DNA of 25,829 bases from Fen-549 sp964636655 (GTDB taxonomy: Bacteria; Actinomycetota; Thermoleophilia; Gaiellales; Gaiellaceae): positions 1 to 25,829 of the forward strand of contig CAZWTK010000030.1 in assembly GCA_964636655.1 (NCBI GenBank). Direction: 5' to 3'. Below are positions 14,998-22,662 of the stretch, piece by piece (the first letter of the stretch is position 1; each line of letters opens with the position of its first letter). A program made the position numbers and the translations under genes. The notes beneath the pieces are model-generated. The model made no database searches. It had not been told where the DNA came from and was given only the letters and a program-made list of their open reading frames with translations.

Positions 14998-16068
14998 TCA
15001 GTCGTAGAGCGTCACGGCCGCCAGGATGACGTACAGCGCGATCAGTGCCACCCCTTCGAAGATCGTTCCCTCGCCGTCACCGGTGATCTGCCAGACGGCG
15101 ATCGCGGTCAAGAGCAGCGCCACGATGAGGAGGGGCGCGATCGAGAAGGTGAGTGGCTGGGCGAAGGCCAGCGAGCAGAGAACGAGCAGCGGAAAGAGGA
15201 AGGCGGCGACCTGCGAGACGGAGTTCTTGATCACCGAGATGGCGAGGTCGTGCTGACGCTTCCAGGCCAGCGTCACACCGACGGCGTTCTCGACCGCGTT
15301 ACCGGCGACGGCCACGATCACGATTCCGGCGAAGGTCGCGGAGACGCCGAGCCGGTCGATCGTCGGCCGCAACTCGGCCACGAACCAATCCGAGACGAAG
15401 GCGGCGCCGATACCGGCGGCGAGTAGCAGCGTCGCGGCCGAGGCGAATCCGAGTCGTGCGTGTCCGCGCGAACGCTCGCCGTGGGAACGCAGGTAGGGGA
15501 AAAGCCAGGTCAGATAGACGCTGAGCAGGCAGACGGCGCCGATTACCGATACGGCCTTGACGTGACGAGCCGCGCCGGCGTGAACCGCGACGGAGACTCC
15601 GACAAGGGCGATGATGAAGACGGCGACCAAGAGCAACGTCGCGGTGTCGTTGGGAAGGCGGCGCCCGAAGCGCATGATCTTATCCTCGCTGCGGAAGGAG
15701 CCCGTCACTATCGCGAGCCCCAAGACGAGCAGAGCGTTTGCCAGCACGGAGCCGATGAGCGAGGTCTGCGCGACCACGACCTCGCCGGCCGAGAGGGCGA
15801 ACAGAACGACGAAGAACTCGGGCAGGTTCCCCAGCGTCGATTGGAGCACACCGGTGATAGCGGGCCCGAAGCGCTCCCCCACCTGCTCGGTGGCGAAGGA
15901 CACCGTCCAGGCGAGGCCGGCCAGCGCGAGCGCGGCGATCGAGAAGGCGAGCAATGCGGGAGCGCCCGAGTAGTGAACGACGCCCGCGGCCGCCGAGACG
16001 AGCGAGACGAGAACGAGCGCGACCACCTCCAGCGCTCGAAGCCCGGCCCTGTCGCGCCCTTCCGCCAC
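14998..16068 (-). CDS. CaCA-family Ca2+/H+ antiporter (CAX-like)
   Basis: This 356-residue protein has about 11 membrane segments and the two inverted alpha repeats of the CaCA superfamily: GVLQSTLGNLPEFFVVLFALSAGE in the first half and VAGNAVENAVGVTLAWKRQHDLAISV in the second. The two GNxxE glutamates line the ion path in CAX exchangers. It probably exports calcium in exchange for protons across the cytoplasmic membrane. The length (350-420) fits bacterial CAX. The start is GTG, with a TAGCAT box six bases upstream. It ends 50 bases before the proline dehydrogenase start on the same strand, but that gene has its own promoter. Confidence 0.92.
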   Translation of the reverse strand: MAEGRDRAGLRALEVVALVLVSLVSAAAGVVHYSGAPALLAFSIAALALAGLAWTVSFATEQVGERFGPAITGVLQSTLGNLPEFFVVLFALSAGEVVVAQTSLIGSVLANALLVLGLAIVTGSFRSEDKIMRFGRRLPNDTATLLLVAVFIIALVGVSVAVHAGAARHVKAVSVIGAVCLLSVYLTWLFPYLRSHGERSRGHARLGFASAATLLLAAGIGAAFVSDWFVAELRPTIDRLGVSATFAGIVIVAVAGNAVENAVGVTLAWKRQHDLAISVIKNSVSQVAAFLFPLLVLCSLAFAQPLTFSIAPLLIVALLLTAIAVWQITGDGEGTIFEGVALIALYVILAAVTLYD

Positions 16069-16074
16069 GCGGCG

Positions 16075-16080
16075 ATGCTA
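16075..16080 (-). promoter_or_regulatory. -10-like box of the antiporter gene (leaderless)
   Basis: TAGCAT on the minus strand is six bases before the GTG at 16068. Confidence 0.4.
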
Positions 16081-16109
16081 CGCCATCGGCCCGACAGCCG
16101 TTCTCCGTA

Positions 16110-16137
16110 GGGGCTTGGCCTGCGGGGCTTGGCCTGC
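16110..16137 (+). repeat. Perfect 14-base tandem duplication
   Basis: GGGGCTTGGCCTGC occurs twice, head to tail, in the 205-base gap between the divergent antiporter and mannanase genes. It looks like a recent slippage duplication; no function is evident. Confidence 0.7.
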
Positions 16138-16184
16138 GGTCGCGGGTCGAGCAACTGCGGCCAGATAACGAGAACGGTTCGGTG

Positions 16185-16213
16185 TTGACAACGTTCCCAG
16201 AATGCGAAATGGT
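16185..16213 (+). promoter_or_regulatory. Candidate promoter of the GH5 gene
   Basis: A perfect -35 box TTGACA at 16185-16190 is followed 17 bases later by a poor -10 region (AATGGT at 16208-16213). The weak -10 and the palindromes just downstream suggest a regulated promoter. Confidence 0.45.
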
Positions 16214-16219
16214 GCTCAG

Positions 16220-16244
16220 GTAAACCGGTTTACGGAACCGGTTC
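16220..16244. promoter_or_regulatory. Tandem LacI-type operators
   Basis: GTAAACCGGTTTAC (16220-16233) is a perfect palindrome and GAACCGGTTC (16235-16244) is a second one. Both have the AACCGGTT core and central CG typical of LacI-family sites, with centres 13 bases apart, between promoter and start codon. A weaker GAACGGTTC lies at 16172-16180, just upstream of the -35 box. Confidence 0.6.
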
Positions 16245-16256
16245 GCCGCATCAACT

Positions 16257-16264
16257 AGGAGGGG
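16257..16264 (+). promoter_or_regulatory. Ribosome binding site of the GH5 gene
   Basis: AGGAGGGG lies nine bases before the ATG at 16274 and is one of the strongest ribosome sites in the window. Confidence 0.65.
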
Positions 16265-16273
16265 ATCCGCTAC

Positions 16274-18262
16274 ATGTTCAGGAAGCTTCGCCTGCCGGCG
16301 ATCTCACTGTTCATTGCGTTTTCGGCTGTGCTCTTACTCTCAGCCAGCACGAGCGCGATCGGCTGCGTACGCGGCCATGGGAACGATTTCGTTCAGCGTC
16401 AAGGGTCGCATCTGACGCTGCACGGTAAACCGTTCCGGTTCGTCGGCACCAACAACTACTACCTCATGTACAGCTCGCAGTTGATGGTCGACGACGTTCT
16501 CAACACCGCGGCCGACAACGGCTTCAACGTGATGAGAACGTGGGGCTGGCTCGACCAGACACCGAAGAACGGGTTCGTCTTCCAGACCTACGACGGCACG
16601 TCGATGACCTACAACGACGGCCCTACCGGCCTGGGGAACCTCGACTACACGGTGGCCAAGGCGGGCGAGCTCGGCATCAAGCTGGTGATTCCGTTCACCG
16701 GCAACTGGGCTGATTTCGGAGGCATGGACCAGTACGTCGCCTGGGCCGGTGGTTCGTACCACGACGACTTCTACACCAACCCGCAGATCAAGACATGGTA
16801 CAAGGCCTGGATCTCGCACCTGCTCAACCACGTCAACTCGATCACCGGGATCAAGTACAAGGACGACCCGACGATCATGACCTGGGAACTGGCGAACGAG
16901 CCGCGCTGCGTCGGCAGCGGAACCTATCCAGCGTCCGCCGACTGCAACACCGACACGCTCACCAAGTGGGCGGCCGAGATGTCGAAGTACATCAAGTCGC
17001 TCGACAAGAAGCATCTCGTCAGCTCCGGCTCCGAGGGCTTCCTTTGCCAGTCCGGGATCAACGAGTACGAGCGTGACTGCTCCTCAGGGATGGACGAACT
17101 GGCCATCTCGAAGCTCAAGACGATCGACGTCATGTCCTACCACCTCTATCCCGACCACTGGACGAAGACCCCGGAGTGGGGAACGGCTTGGATCAAGGAA
17201 CACAGCAAGCTCGCCAGGAAGATCCACAAGCCGTCGATGCTCGGCGAGTTCGGGTATCGGAACAAGGTTGCGCGTAACGTGACCTACAAGGCCTGGACCG
17301 ACGCGGTCCGCACGTCCGGCGGCAGCGGCTCTCTGTTCTGGATCCTCACGGGAATCCAGGATGACGGAACCCTGTATCCCGACTACGACGGCTTCAGGAT
17401 CACGTGCCCGAGCCCGGTCTGTACCACTCTCTCGAACGCCATAGTCGGGCTGAAGAGCCCGTGGAAGTTCAACAAGCTCGCTCCAGTCGCCGACGATCTC
17501 GAGGCAGTCACCGAGTTCGAGACCGCGGTGTCGTTCGACCCGGCGGCGAGTGCCGTCGCCTACGGTCACCACAACGCCGTCAAGGCCGCGACGATCGATC
17601 TCGATCCGGCCACGGCGGGGCAACAGACGTCGCTGACGGTCAGCGGTGGAACGTACGCGCTCCAGCTGGACGGAACGGTGCTGTTCACGCCCGCCACGGG
17701 CTTCAACGGAAAGGTCACGGCTTCCTACACGATCAGTGACAGGAAGCACCGAACCTCCAACGAGGCCACGATCAAGGTCACCGTGAAGCCGCAACCTGGA
17801 GTGCCCGTCCAGCTCTTCTCGTTCGAGAGCGGTACCGACGGCTGGGTCTACGGCTGGGACGGCAACGGGACGGAGACGGCCACCCAGAGCAGCGCCTGGG
17901 CGACCGACGGAAGTAGCAGCCTCCTCATCAGCGGCGTCACCACGGGGAAAGGTGTCTGGTTCCAGACCACGTTCCCCGATCCGGTGCCCAACCTGTCTGA
18001 CGGCTACACCGTGATCACAATCGACGCCCTGAACGGAACGAGCGATTGGGGCTACCTCAAGATCGCGATCAAAGCGGGGCCTGGCTGGAGCTGGTGCGAG
18101 AACACCGGCGAGTCGCTTCCGCCGAATGCGAACGGAGAGTTCACGGCTTCGATCGACCTGCTGAACACCTCGTGCGGCAGTTCGATCGATCTGAGCGAGG
18201 TGCACTCGATGCTCGTGTACACCACGACAGACGTCTATCTCGACAACATCTGGGCGAAGTAG
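16274..18262 (+). CDS. Secreted GH5 beta-mannanase-like glycoside hydrolase with C-terminal binding module
   Basis: The 662-residue protein has a signal peptide (about 1-28, ending near SASTSA) and a GH5-type catalytic domain to about residue 400: FRFVGTNNYYLMY (54-66), FNVMRTWGW (84-92), WELANEPRC with acid/base Glu209, and MLGEFGYRN with nucleophile Glu325. The pattern is nearest to endo-1,4-beta-mannanases (GH5_7), so the likely substrate is a plant mannan outside the cell. Residues about 401-505 form an Ig/cadherin-like spacer (GFNGKVTASYTISDRKHRTSNEATIKVTV), and about 510-662 a jelly-roll module (FSFESGTDGWVYGWDG ... VYLDNIWAK) that may bind carbohydrate. Control by the LacI-type sites upstream is expected. 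No transporter or regulator lies next to it. Confidence 0.88.
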   Translation: MFRKLRLPAISLFIAFSAVLLLSASTSAIGCVRGHGNDFVQRQGSHLTLHGKPFRFVGTNNYYLMYSSQLMVDDVLNTAADNGFNVMRTWGWLDQTPKNGFVFQTYDGTSMTYNDGPTGLGNLDYTVAKAGELGIKLVIPFTGNWADFGGMDQYVAWAGGSYHDDFYTNPQIKTWYKAWISHLLNHVNSITGIKYKDDPTIMTWELANEPRCVGSGTYPASADCNTDTLTKWAAEMSKYIKSLDKKHLVSSGSEGFLCQSGINEYERDCSSGMDELAISKLKTIDVMSYHLYPDHWTKTPEWGTAWIKEHSKLARKIHKPSMLGEFGYRNKVARNVTYKAWTDAVRTSGGSGSLFWILTGIQDDGTLYPDYDGFRITCPSPVCTTLSNAIVGLKSPWKFNKLAPVADDLEAVTEFETAVSFDPAASAVAYGHHNAVKAATIDLDPATAGQQTSLTVSGGTYALQLDGTVLFTPATGFNGKVTASYTISDRKHRTSNEATIKVTVKPQPGVPVQLFSFESGTDGWVYGWDGNGTETATQSSAWATDGSSSLLISGVTTGKGVWFQTTFPDPVPNLSDGYTVITIDALNGTSDWGYLKIAIKAGPGWSWCENTGESLPPNANGEFTASIDLLNTSCGSSIDLSEVHSMLVYTTTDVYLDNIWAK

Positions 18263-18285
18263 CTAGACGAAGTCCCCCAGAAACA

Positions 18286-18318
18286 GGAGCGGCCGCACCT
18301 CGAGGGTGCGGCCGCTCC
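18286..18318. terminator. Strong bidirectional hairpin
   Basis: A perfect 14-base stem (GGAGCGGCCGCACC with its complement) and a five-base loop stand 23 bases after the GH5 stop and beyond the 3' end of the converging aminotransferase gene. It can end both transcripts. Confidence 0.75.
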
Positions 18319-18341
18319 GCCATTCTTGGCAGTAAGAACGG

Positions 18342-19535
18342 CTAGCCGAGCTCGGTCAGTGCACGCCTCATACCGCGCACGCCCTGGGCAATCCGCTGCT
18401 CGTTCTCGATCAGGGCGAAGCGAACGAAACCCTCGCCGCCTGGGCCGAAGCCCGAGCCCGCACTCACCGCGAGCTTGGCCTCCTTCATCAGCTTGATCGC
18501 AAACTCGAGCGAGCCGAGGCTCTGGTAGGGCTCTGGAACCTTCGCCCAGACGAACATCGAGCCGCGCGGTTTCTCGATCTCCCAGCCGATCCGGTTCAGC
18601 CCGTCGCAAAGCACGTCGCGGCGCGACTGATAGACGGCGCAGAGCTCCTTCGGGAAGTCGGGCGCCTCGTTCATGACCACCGTCGCGGCGATCTGAACCG
18701 GCTGGAAAGTGCCGTAGTCGAGGTAGGACTTGAGCCTGGCCAGCGCGGCGATGATCTCCGCGTTGCCGAGCAGGAAGCCGACACGCCAGCCGGCCATCGA
18801 GAACGACTTGGTCAGCGTGTAGAGCTCGACGCCCACCTCGTCTCCGCCGTCCGCCTGGAAGAGCGAAGGGGGCTCGTAGCCGTCGTACGCGAGATCCGCA
18901 TAGGCGAAGTCGTGAACCAGCACGACCTCCTTCTCGCGCGCAAAATCGACCGCTTTCTGCATGAAATCGAGCTCGACCGCCAGCGTCGTTGGGTTGTGCG
19001 GGAAGGAGAAGATGATCACGCGCGGCCGCGGGCGGGCCTTCTCGAAGGCCTCGACCATGTTGCCGAAGAGGTCGTCGCCCTCGCGCATCGCCATCTCGAA
19101 GACGGCCGCGCCGGCGAAGATCGGTGCGAAGCGGTGAATCGGGTAGGTCGGAGTCGGAACAACCGCCGCGTCGCCCGGCCCCAGCAGCACCCACATCAGG
19201 TGCGAGAAGCCTTCCTTGGCGCCGATCGTGTTGATCGCCTGCGTCTCGGGATCGAGCACGACGCCGAACTTGCGCTCGTACAGGTCGCATACCGCCTTGC
19301 GCAGGCGTGGAATTCCACGGCTCTGCGAATAGCGATGGTTGCGCCCCTTCTCGGCCGCTTCCTTGAGCTTCTCGACCGCGAGCGGATGCGAGGGAAGATC
19401 GGGATTTCCGAAGCCCATGTCGATCACGTCCTCGCCGGCCCGGCGCAGCTCGATCTTGAGCGCATCGGTCCGTGCGAAAGCGTAGGGAGGCAGGTCGACG
19501 ACCCGCCTGAACTCGAGTGCAGACTTCGTGCTCAC
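18342..19535 (-). CDS. alaC: AlaC-like class I/II aminotransferase
   Basis: The 397-residue PLP enzyme closely tracks E. coli AlaC as I recall it: LPPYAFARTDALKIELRRAGEDVIDMGFGNPD at the N-terminus, YSQSRGIPRLRKA, IGAKEGFSHLM, VPTPTYPIH, FSFPHNPTT (Asn181), VHDFAYADLAYDGY (Asp209, Tyr212), the Schiff-base Lys243 in TLTKSFSMAGWRVGF, and EPYQSLGSLEFAIKLMKEAK. AlaC makes alanine from pyruvate using glutamate; an LL-diaminopimelate aminotransferase-like role is the main alternative. The GTG start is seven bases after a TAGGCT box that overlaps the stop codon of the upstream gene. Confidence 0.9.
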   Translation of the reverse strand: MSTKSALEFRRVVDLPPYAFARTDALKIELRRAGEDVIDMGFGNPDLPSHPLAVEKLKEAAEKGRNHRYSQSRGIPRLRKAVCDLYERKFGVVLDPETQAINTIGAKEGFSHLMWVLLGPGDAAVVPTPTYPIHRFAPIFAGAAVFEMAMREGDDLFGNMVEAFEKARPRPRVIIFSFPHNPTTLAVELDFMQKAVDFAREKEVVLVHDFAYADLAYDGYEPPSLFQADGGDEVGVELYTLTKSFSMAGWRVGFLLGNAEIIAALARLKSYLDYGTFQPVQIAATVVMNEAPDFPKELCAVYQSRRDVLCDGLNRIGWEIEKPRGSMFVWAKVPEPYQSLGSLEFAIKLMKEAKLAVSAGSGFGPGGEGFVRFALIENEQRIAQGVRGMRRALTELG

Positions 19536-19542
19536 GCGCTGA

Positions 19543-19548
19543 AGCCTA
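19543..19548 (-). promoter_or_regulatory. -10 box of alaC, overlapping the upstream stop codon
   Basis: TAGGCT on the minus strand lies seven bases before the GTG at 19535. Its TAG is also the stop codon (19546-19548) of the 107-residue gene, so the promoter of one gene is built on the end of the other. Confidence 0.45.
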
Positions 19549-19869
19549 GCGTCCGCGCATGAAACCCTGACGGGCGGCGCTGACGAGCGCCACCGCTTCA
19601 GGGAAAAGGACGCGCATGGCGTCGCGCATCGAGATCGCCTGCTCGTCGATCGAGCCCGGCGCCTGTATCTGCGACAGCGCCGCAGCGGTCAGCTCCACGG
19701 CGGTGTTGAGCGTCAAGGTCGCGAACTGCTCGCGCTGCTGCTCGGCAATTGCCTCTGTCTGCTTCTCTGTGAACTCCTGCAACTGGCGCATGAGCTCCTC
19801 GGGGTCTCCCCCGAACGGGAAGTTGAAGCCGCCTTCCAACTCGCCTCCCTTCGACGTGATCGAGACCAC
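19546..19869 (-). CDS. Hypothetical 107-residue helical protein
   Basis: From GTG 19869 the protein has 107 residues: a short FNFPFGGDPEELMRQLQEFTEKQTEAI segment followed by amphipathic helices rich in Gln, Glu and Ala, and a basic end GFMRGR. It has no signal or membrane segment, and I recognise no family. The frame stays open upstream to 20256, but that part is antisense to the coiled-coil gene and of shadow character. A TTG 36 bases further in, after a GGGAGG, is an alternative start. It is divergent from the coiled-coil gene and lies directly before alaC. Confidence 0.6.
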   Translation of the reverse strand: MVSITSKGGELEGGFNFPFGGDPEELMRQLQEFTEKQTEAIAEQQREQFATLTLNTAVELTAAALSQIQAPGSIDEQAISMRDAMRVLFPEAVALVSAARQGFMRGR

Positions 19870-19941
19870 ATTGTGACAAGAGAAGTCAAACCGGGGCCCG
19901 TCGGGGTGCGCCTTGTCGTCCGACTCGGCGCCCGACTGCCG

Positions 19942-19947
19942 TACGAT
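19942..19947 (+). promoter_or_regulatory. -10-like box of the coiled-coil gene (leaderless)
   Basis: TACGAT lies seven bases before the GTG at 19955 and helps choose it over an ATG at 19946, which would overlap the box. Confidence 0.4.
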
Positions 19948-19954
19948 GAAGGCC

Positions 19955-21292
19955 GTGAGCCTGGATACCGGCCTCCAGATCGCCAGCGTCGCCGCGATCG
20001 CTCTGGCGGCGATCGCACTACTTTTTGCGGCCTTCGGCCGTGGGACTAGGTACGTCGCGACTGCCTTTGCCGTGCTCACGGGGATCCTCGCCGCCGCCGC
20101 CTGGGTCACGGTAGTGCTTCGGCCGGGCCGCGATCTGGAGATAAGCGCCGCGGCTATCACGGCCGCTTTCACCGCCTCGCTGGGAGCGCTCGCCATGGCC
20201 ACCGGCCTCGAGCGGACGCGCCGGATCGAACGCGAGCTGGAGCGAGCCCGAACCATGTTCAGGGCCGAGATCGACGACGAAGTCAGGTCGAAGGTCGGAG
20301 AGCTCGATCGGATCTTGGCGCGCGCCCGCGCCGACTCTTCGTCTCAGCTGGCCGAGCAGGAGCGAGCCCTGACCGAGTCCAGGCGGCACTCGATCGCGGA
20401 AGCCGAGCAGTCCCTGAAGGAAAAGCTCGCGCAGATGCTCGCCAAGACTCAGCGCGACGTCGAGGAGCGAATCGAGAGCTGGCAGCGCGACCTCGGGCGC
20501 AGCGAGACGGCGATCTCGCGCGAGGTCGGCGAGCTCATTCGCGGCGTGCAAGGAATGGTTCAGGAAACGAAAGCTCGGATCGAGGCCGACGGCGAGCGCA
20601 TCTCTGCCGAGAGCAATGAGCAGCGAGCCCTGATCGCCCGGTTGCGCGAGGAGATGATCGAGTCGATCGAGCAGGCTCTGGCGGGCAACCAGGACGAGCT
20701 CGAGAAGTTCGCCAACGAGCGTCGCCGTGCCATTCAGGACGTCGCCGAGCGGTTGACTCGCCGCGAGCGCGAGGTGATGGAGCGAGTCGAGCGCGAGGAA
20801 ACCGAGATACAGCGGCGCATCCAGACGGGCGCTGCAGAGATCGAGCGCAAGCAGCTCGAGCAGTTGCAGCGTTTCACCGAGCGCACCGTGAGCAGCGTGT
20901 CCGACGATCACGCGAGCCAGTTCGACGACGCGATGAGAGTGGCGCGCGAGGAAGCTGCGCGGCGCCTCCACCGCGAGCTCGAGCGGGGCGTCGAGGCTTA
21001 CGCCCGCCGCTCACAGTCGATGCTCGACGACCGCCTGCGCGCGCTCAGCGACGAGAGCGCGGGCAAGATTGACACGCGCATGAAAACAGCGTTCGAGGAG
21101 ATGCGCGAGCGAGCCGACCGGAGCTGGGCCGCGCTCGAGAAGCGAGTCGCCGACTTCGAGCTCGAGCTGCGGGCACGGTTGGAGAACCTGAGCATCGAGA
21201 CCGAGAGCGCACGCCCGTCGCTCGAGGCGCGCAGTCGGCGAGTGCCGCCTCGGTCGGACGATCTGCACGACGACTCGAGCCCGCACGAGTAG
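19955..21292 (+). CDS. Membrane-anchored long coiled-coil protein
   Basis: The 445-residue protein begins with three hydrophobic segments (about residues 6-27, 32-54 and 60-80), followed by about 320 residues of highly charged Glu/Arg/Gln/Ala sequence predicted as almost continuous coiled coil (for example QRDVEERIESWQRDLGRSE and NERRRAIQDVAERLTRRER), and a disordered polar tail. It resembles apolipoprotein-like or RmuC-type N-terminal architecture, but I see no nuclease or other enzyme domain. A structural or scaffold role at the membrane is a guess. The ATG at 19946 is an alternative start. It is divergent from the 107-residue gene, and no terminator hairpin is evident after it. Confidence 0.8.
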   Translation: MSLDTGLQIASVAAIALAAIALLFAAFGRGTRYVATAFAVLTGILAAAAWVTVVLRPGRDLEISAAAITAAFTASLGALAMATGLERTRRIERELERARTMFRAEIDDEVRSKVGELDRILARARADSSSQLAEQERALTESRRHSIAEAEQSLKEKLAQMLAKTQRDVEERIESWQRDLGRSETAISREVGELIRGVQGMVQETKARIEADGERISAESNEQRALIARLREEMIESIEQALAGNQDELEKFANERRRAIQDVAERLTRREREVMERVEREETEIQRRIQTGAAEIERKQLEQLQRFTERTVSSVSDDHASQFDDAMRVAREEAARRLHRELERGVEAYARRSQSMLDDRLRALSDESAGKIDTRMKTAFEEMRERADRSWAALEKRVADFELELRARLENLSIETESARPSLEARSRRVPPRSDDLHDDSSPHE

Positions 21293-21329
21293 CGAGGCGA
21301 GCCCGACTCACAGCTCACAGCGAAGTGAT

Positions 21330-21530
21330 CTAGAGAAGGATCTCGGCAGCCGTCTCGTGGCGGCAACCGCGCAGGATGAGCTCGACCGCGCGATGGAGGT
21401 CGATCTCGCTGTGCGCCAGACGCTCGGCCAGCGGTACCGGGTATCCGGCTTCGATCAGCACGTGCAGCCGCCAGCTGGCCACCCTGGCCTGCTCGTTGTC
21501 GATCTCGACTGTTTTCGCCGGCTCCACCAT
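21330..21530 (-). CDS. Small conserved actinobacterial-type protein (66 residues)
   Basis: From ATG 21530 the protein has 66 residues: a charged start, then RVASWRLHVLIEAGYPVPLAERLAHSEIDLHRAVELILRGCRHETAAEILL. I recall short actinobacterial proteins of the pattern W-R-x2-L-x3-GY...A-x2-DLH-x-A-x2-L-x2-GC-x3-TA-x2-IL, from memory only. It looks like two or three short helices, cytosolic, with one Cys. The frame continues upstream to 21590, but similarity starts near MVEPAKTVEI. It lies 61 bases after the membrane protein gene and may be the last gene of the unit. Confidence 0.7.
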   Translation of the reverse strand: MVEPAKTVEIDNEQARVASWRLHVLIEAGYPVPLAERLAHSEIDLHRAVELILRGCRHETAAEILL

Positions 21531-21591
21531 TGGCACGAGTCCCGTGTAGGCAGTCTGACGGAGGCGGCGGCTGGCACCCGACCGGGGCACT

Positions 21592-22662
21592 TCAGCTCTC
21601 GTTCGAGTCGCGCGCGCTCGATCGCTTCTTCACGCGCAGCCGCCCCCGCCCCGGCTCCCGGTTCAGATTCACCTGGCCGGGCTCTGGCATCTCCTTCAGG
21701 ATCGCGTAGCTCAGCCCCTCGCGGGCCAGGAAGATCATCCCCATCCCGATTCCGACCGAGGCCTCGATCGCCTGCAGGCCGACGCCGAACGCCACGCCGT
21801 GCGCGGTGGCGACACCATAGGAAAGGAGCGGCGCCGCCACGGCGGCCTGGTACAGGCCCACATTCCCGGGCCAGAGCGGGAAGAGAATCGCAACGTTGAG
21901 CAGCAGCAAGACGAGCCCGGCCGCCGCGAGCGGCGCATGTATGCCGAACGCCCGCATGGCCGTGTAGACCGCCAGCAGCTGCAGCGCCCAGCCGAGGAAC
22001 TGGAAAGTCACCGCGATCGCAGCGGCCAGTGGCGCGTGCATCACGCCGAGACCCTGCCGTGCCATCGCGATGAGCCGGCGCACGGGACCGAGCCCGTCCA
22101 GCGGCGAGCCCCCACGCCGGCGGGCAATCAGGAGAGCGAGCACGAACAGCGCCAGGCCTACGACCACGAACAGCTCCACCGTCCTCACGGCCCACTGCGG
22201 CAGGCGGGCGGTCGCGAACACGAACGCGATCAGTGCGAGCACCGGAAACAGGTCGAAGACCCGATGCGCGAAGACCGTCCCCAGCAGCGTCGCCCAGATG
22301 CCCTTCCTCTTCCCGGCTCGCCGTGTCAGCACGGCCACCCTGGCCACCTCGCCGATCCGGCCCGGTAGCACCGCGTTTGCGAACAACCCGACCGAGAAGG
22401 CCGAGACAACCGCTCGGTAGCCGGGCCGCGGCGGCTCGATGGCCTGGTCGATCACGGTCTTCCAGGCCATCGCGCGGGCGATGATGGAGAGGAGATTCAG
22501 GGCCAGAGCGACACCGACCCAGCCCCAGTGAACCGAATCGAAGGCCGACGCGAACTGCGACCAGTCGGGACCGAAAAAAAAGAGCAAAACCACCATGACC
22601 GCCAGAAGCGCAAGCACGGTTGCGACCGCGAGCAGCCGCGTTCTCAGACTCAGCGCCCTCAC
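21592..22662 (-). CDS. YbhN/UPF0104-type integral membrane protein (LPG synthase TM-like)
   Basis: The 356-residue protein has about eight membrane helices and matches the lysylphosphatidylglycerol synthase TM region family (UPF0104): an N-terminal helix, LNLLSIIARAMAWKTVI, SVGLFANAVLPGRIGEVARVAVL, HRVFDLFPVLALI, and the C-terminal LLLLNVAILFPLWPGNVGLYQAAVAAPLLSYGV. Such proteins are linked to lipid or glycolipid handling, and some act in flipping. The basic C-terminal tail is cytosolic. Its GTG overlaps the glycosyltransferase TGA by four bases, so the two are co-translated, and a glycolipid made by the partner is the likely cargo by inference. Confidence 0.85.
   Translation of the reverse strand: MRALSLRTRLLAVATVLALLAVMVVLLFFFGPDWSQFASAFDSVHWGWVGVALALNLLSIIARAMAWKTVIDQAIEPPRPGYRAVVSAFSVGLFANAVLPGRIGEVARVAVLTRRAGKRKGIWATLLGTVFAHRVFDLFPVLALIAFVFATARLPQWAVRTVELFVVVGLALFVLALLIARRRGGSPLDGLGPVRRLIAMARQGLGVMHAPLAAAIAVTFQFLGWALQLLAVYTAMRAFGIHAPLAAAGLVLLLLNVAILFPLWPGNVGLYQAAVAAPLLSYGVATAHGVAFGVGLQAIEASVGIGMGMIFLAREGLSYAILKEMPEPGQVNLNREPGRGRLRVKKRSSARDSNES

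Noticed and set aside
16110..16137. The 14-base tandem repeat as a regulator site or CRISPR-like array
   Set aside because: Only two head-to-tail copies without spacers; slippage is the simplest explanation.
17084..18205. A 373-residue minus-strand frame inside the mannanase gene
   Set aside because: It is fully antisense to a gene with clear GH5 motifs and has no domain of its own.
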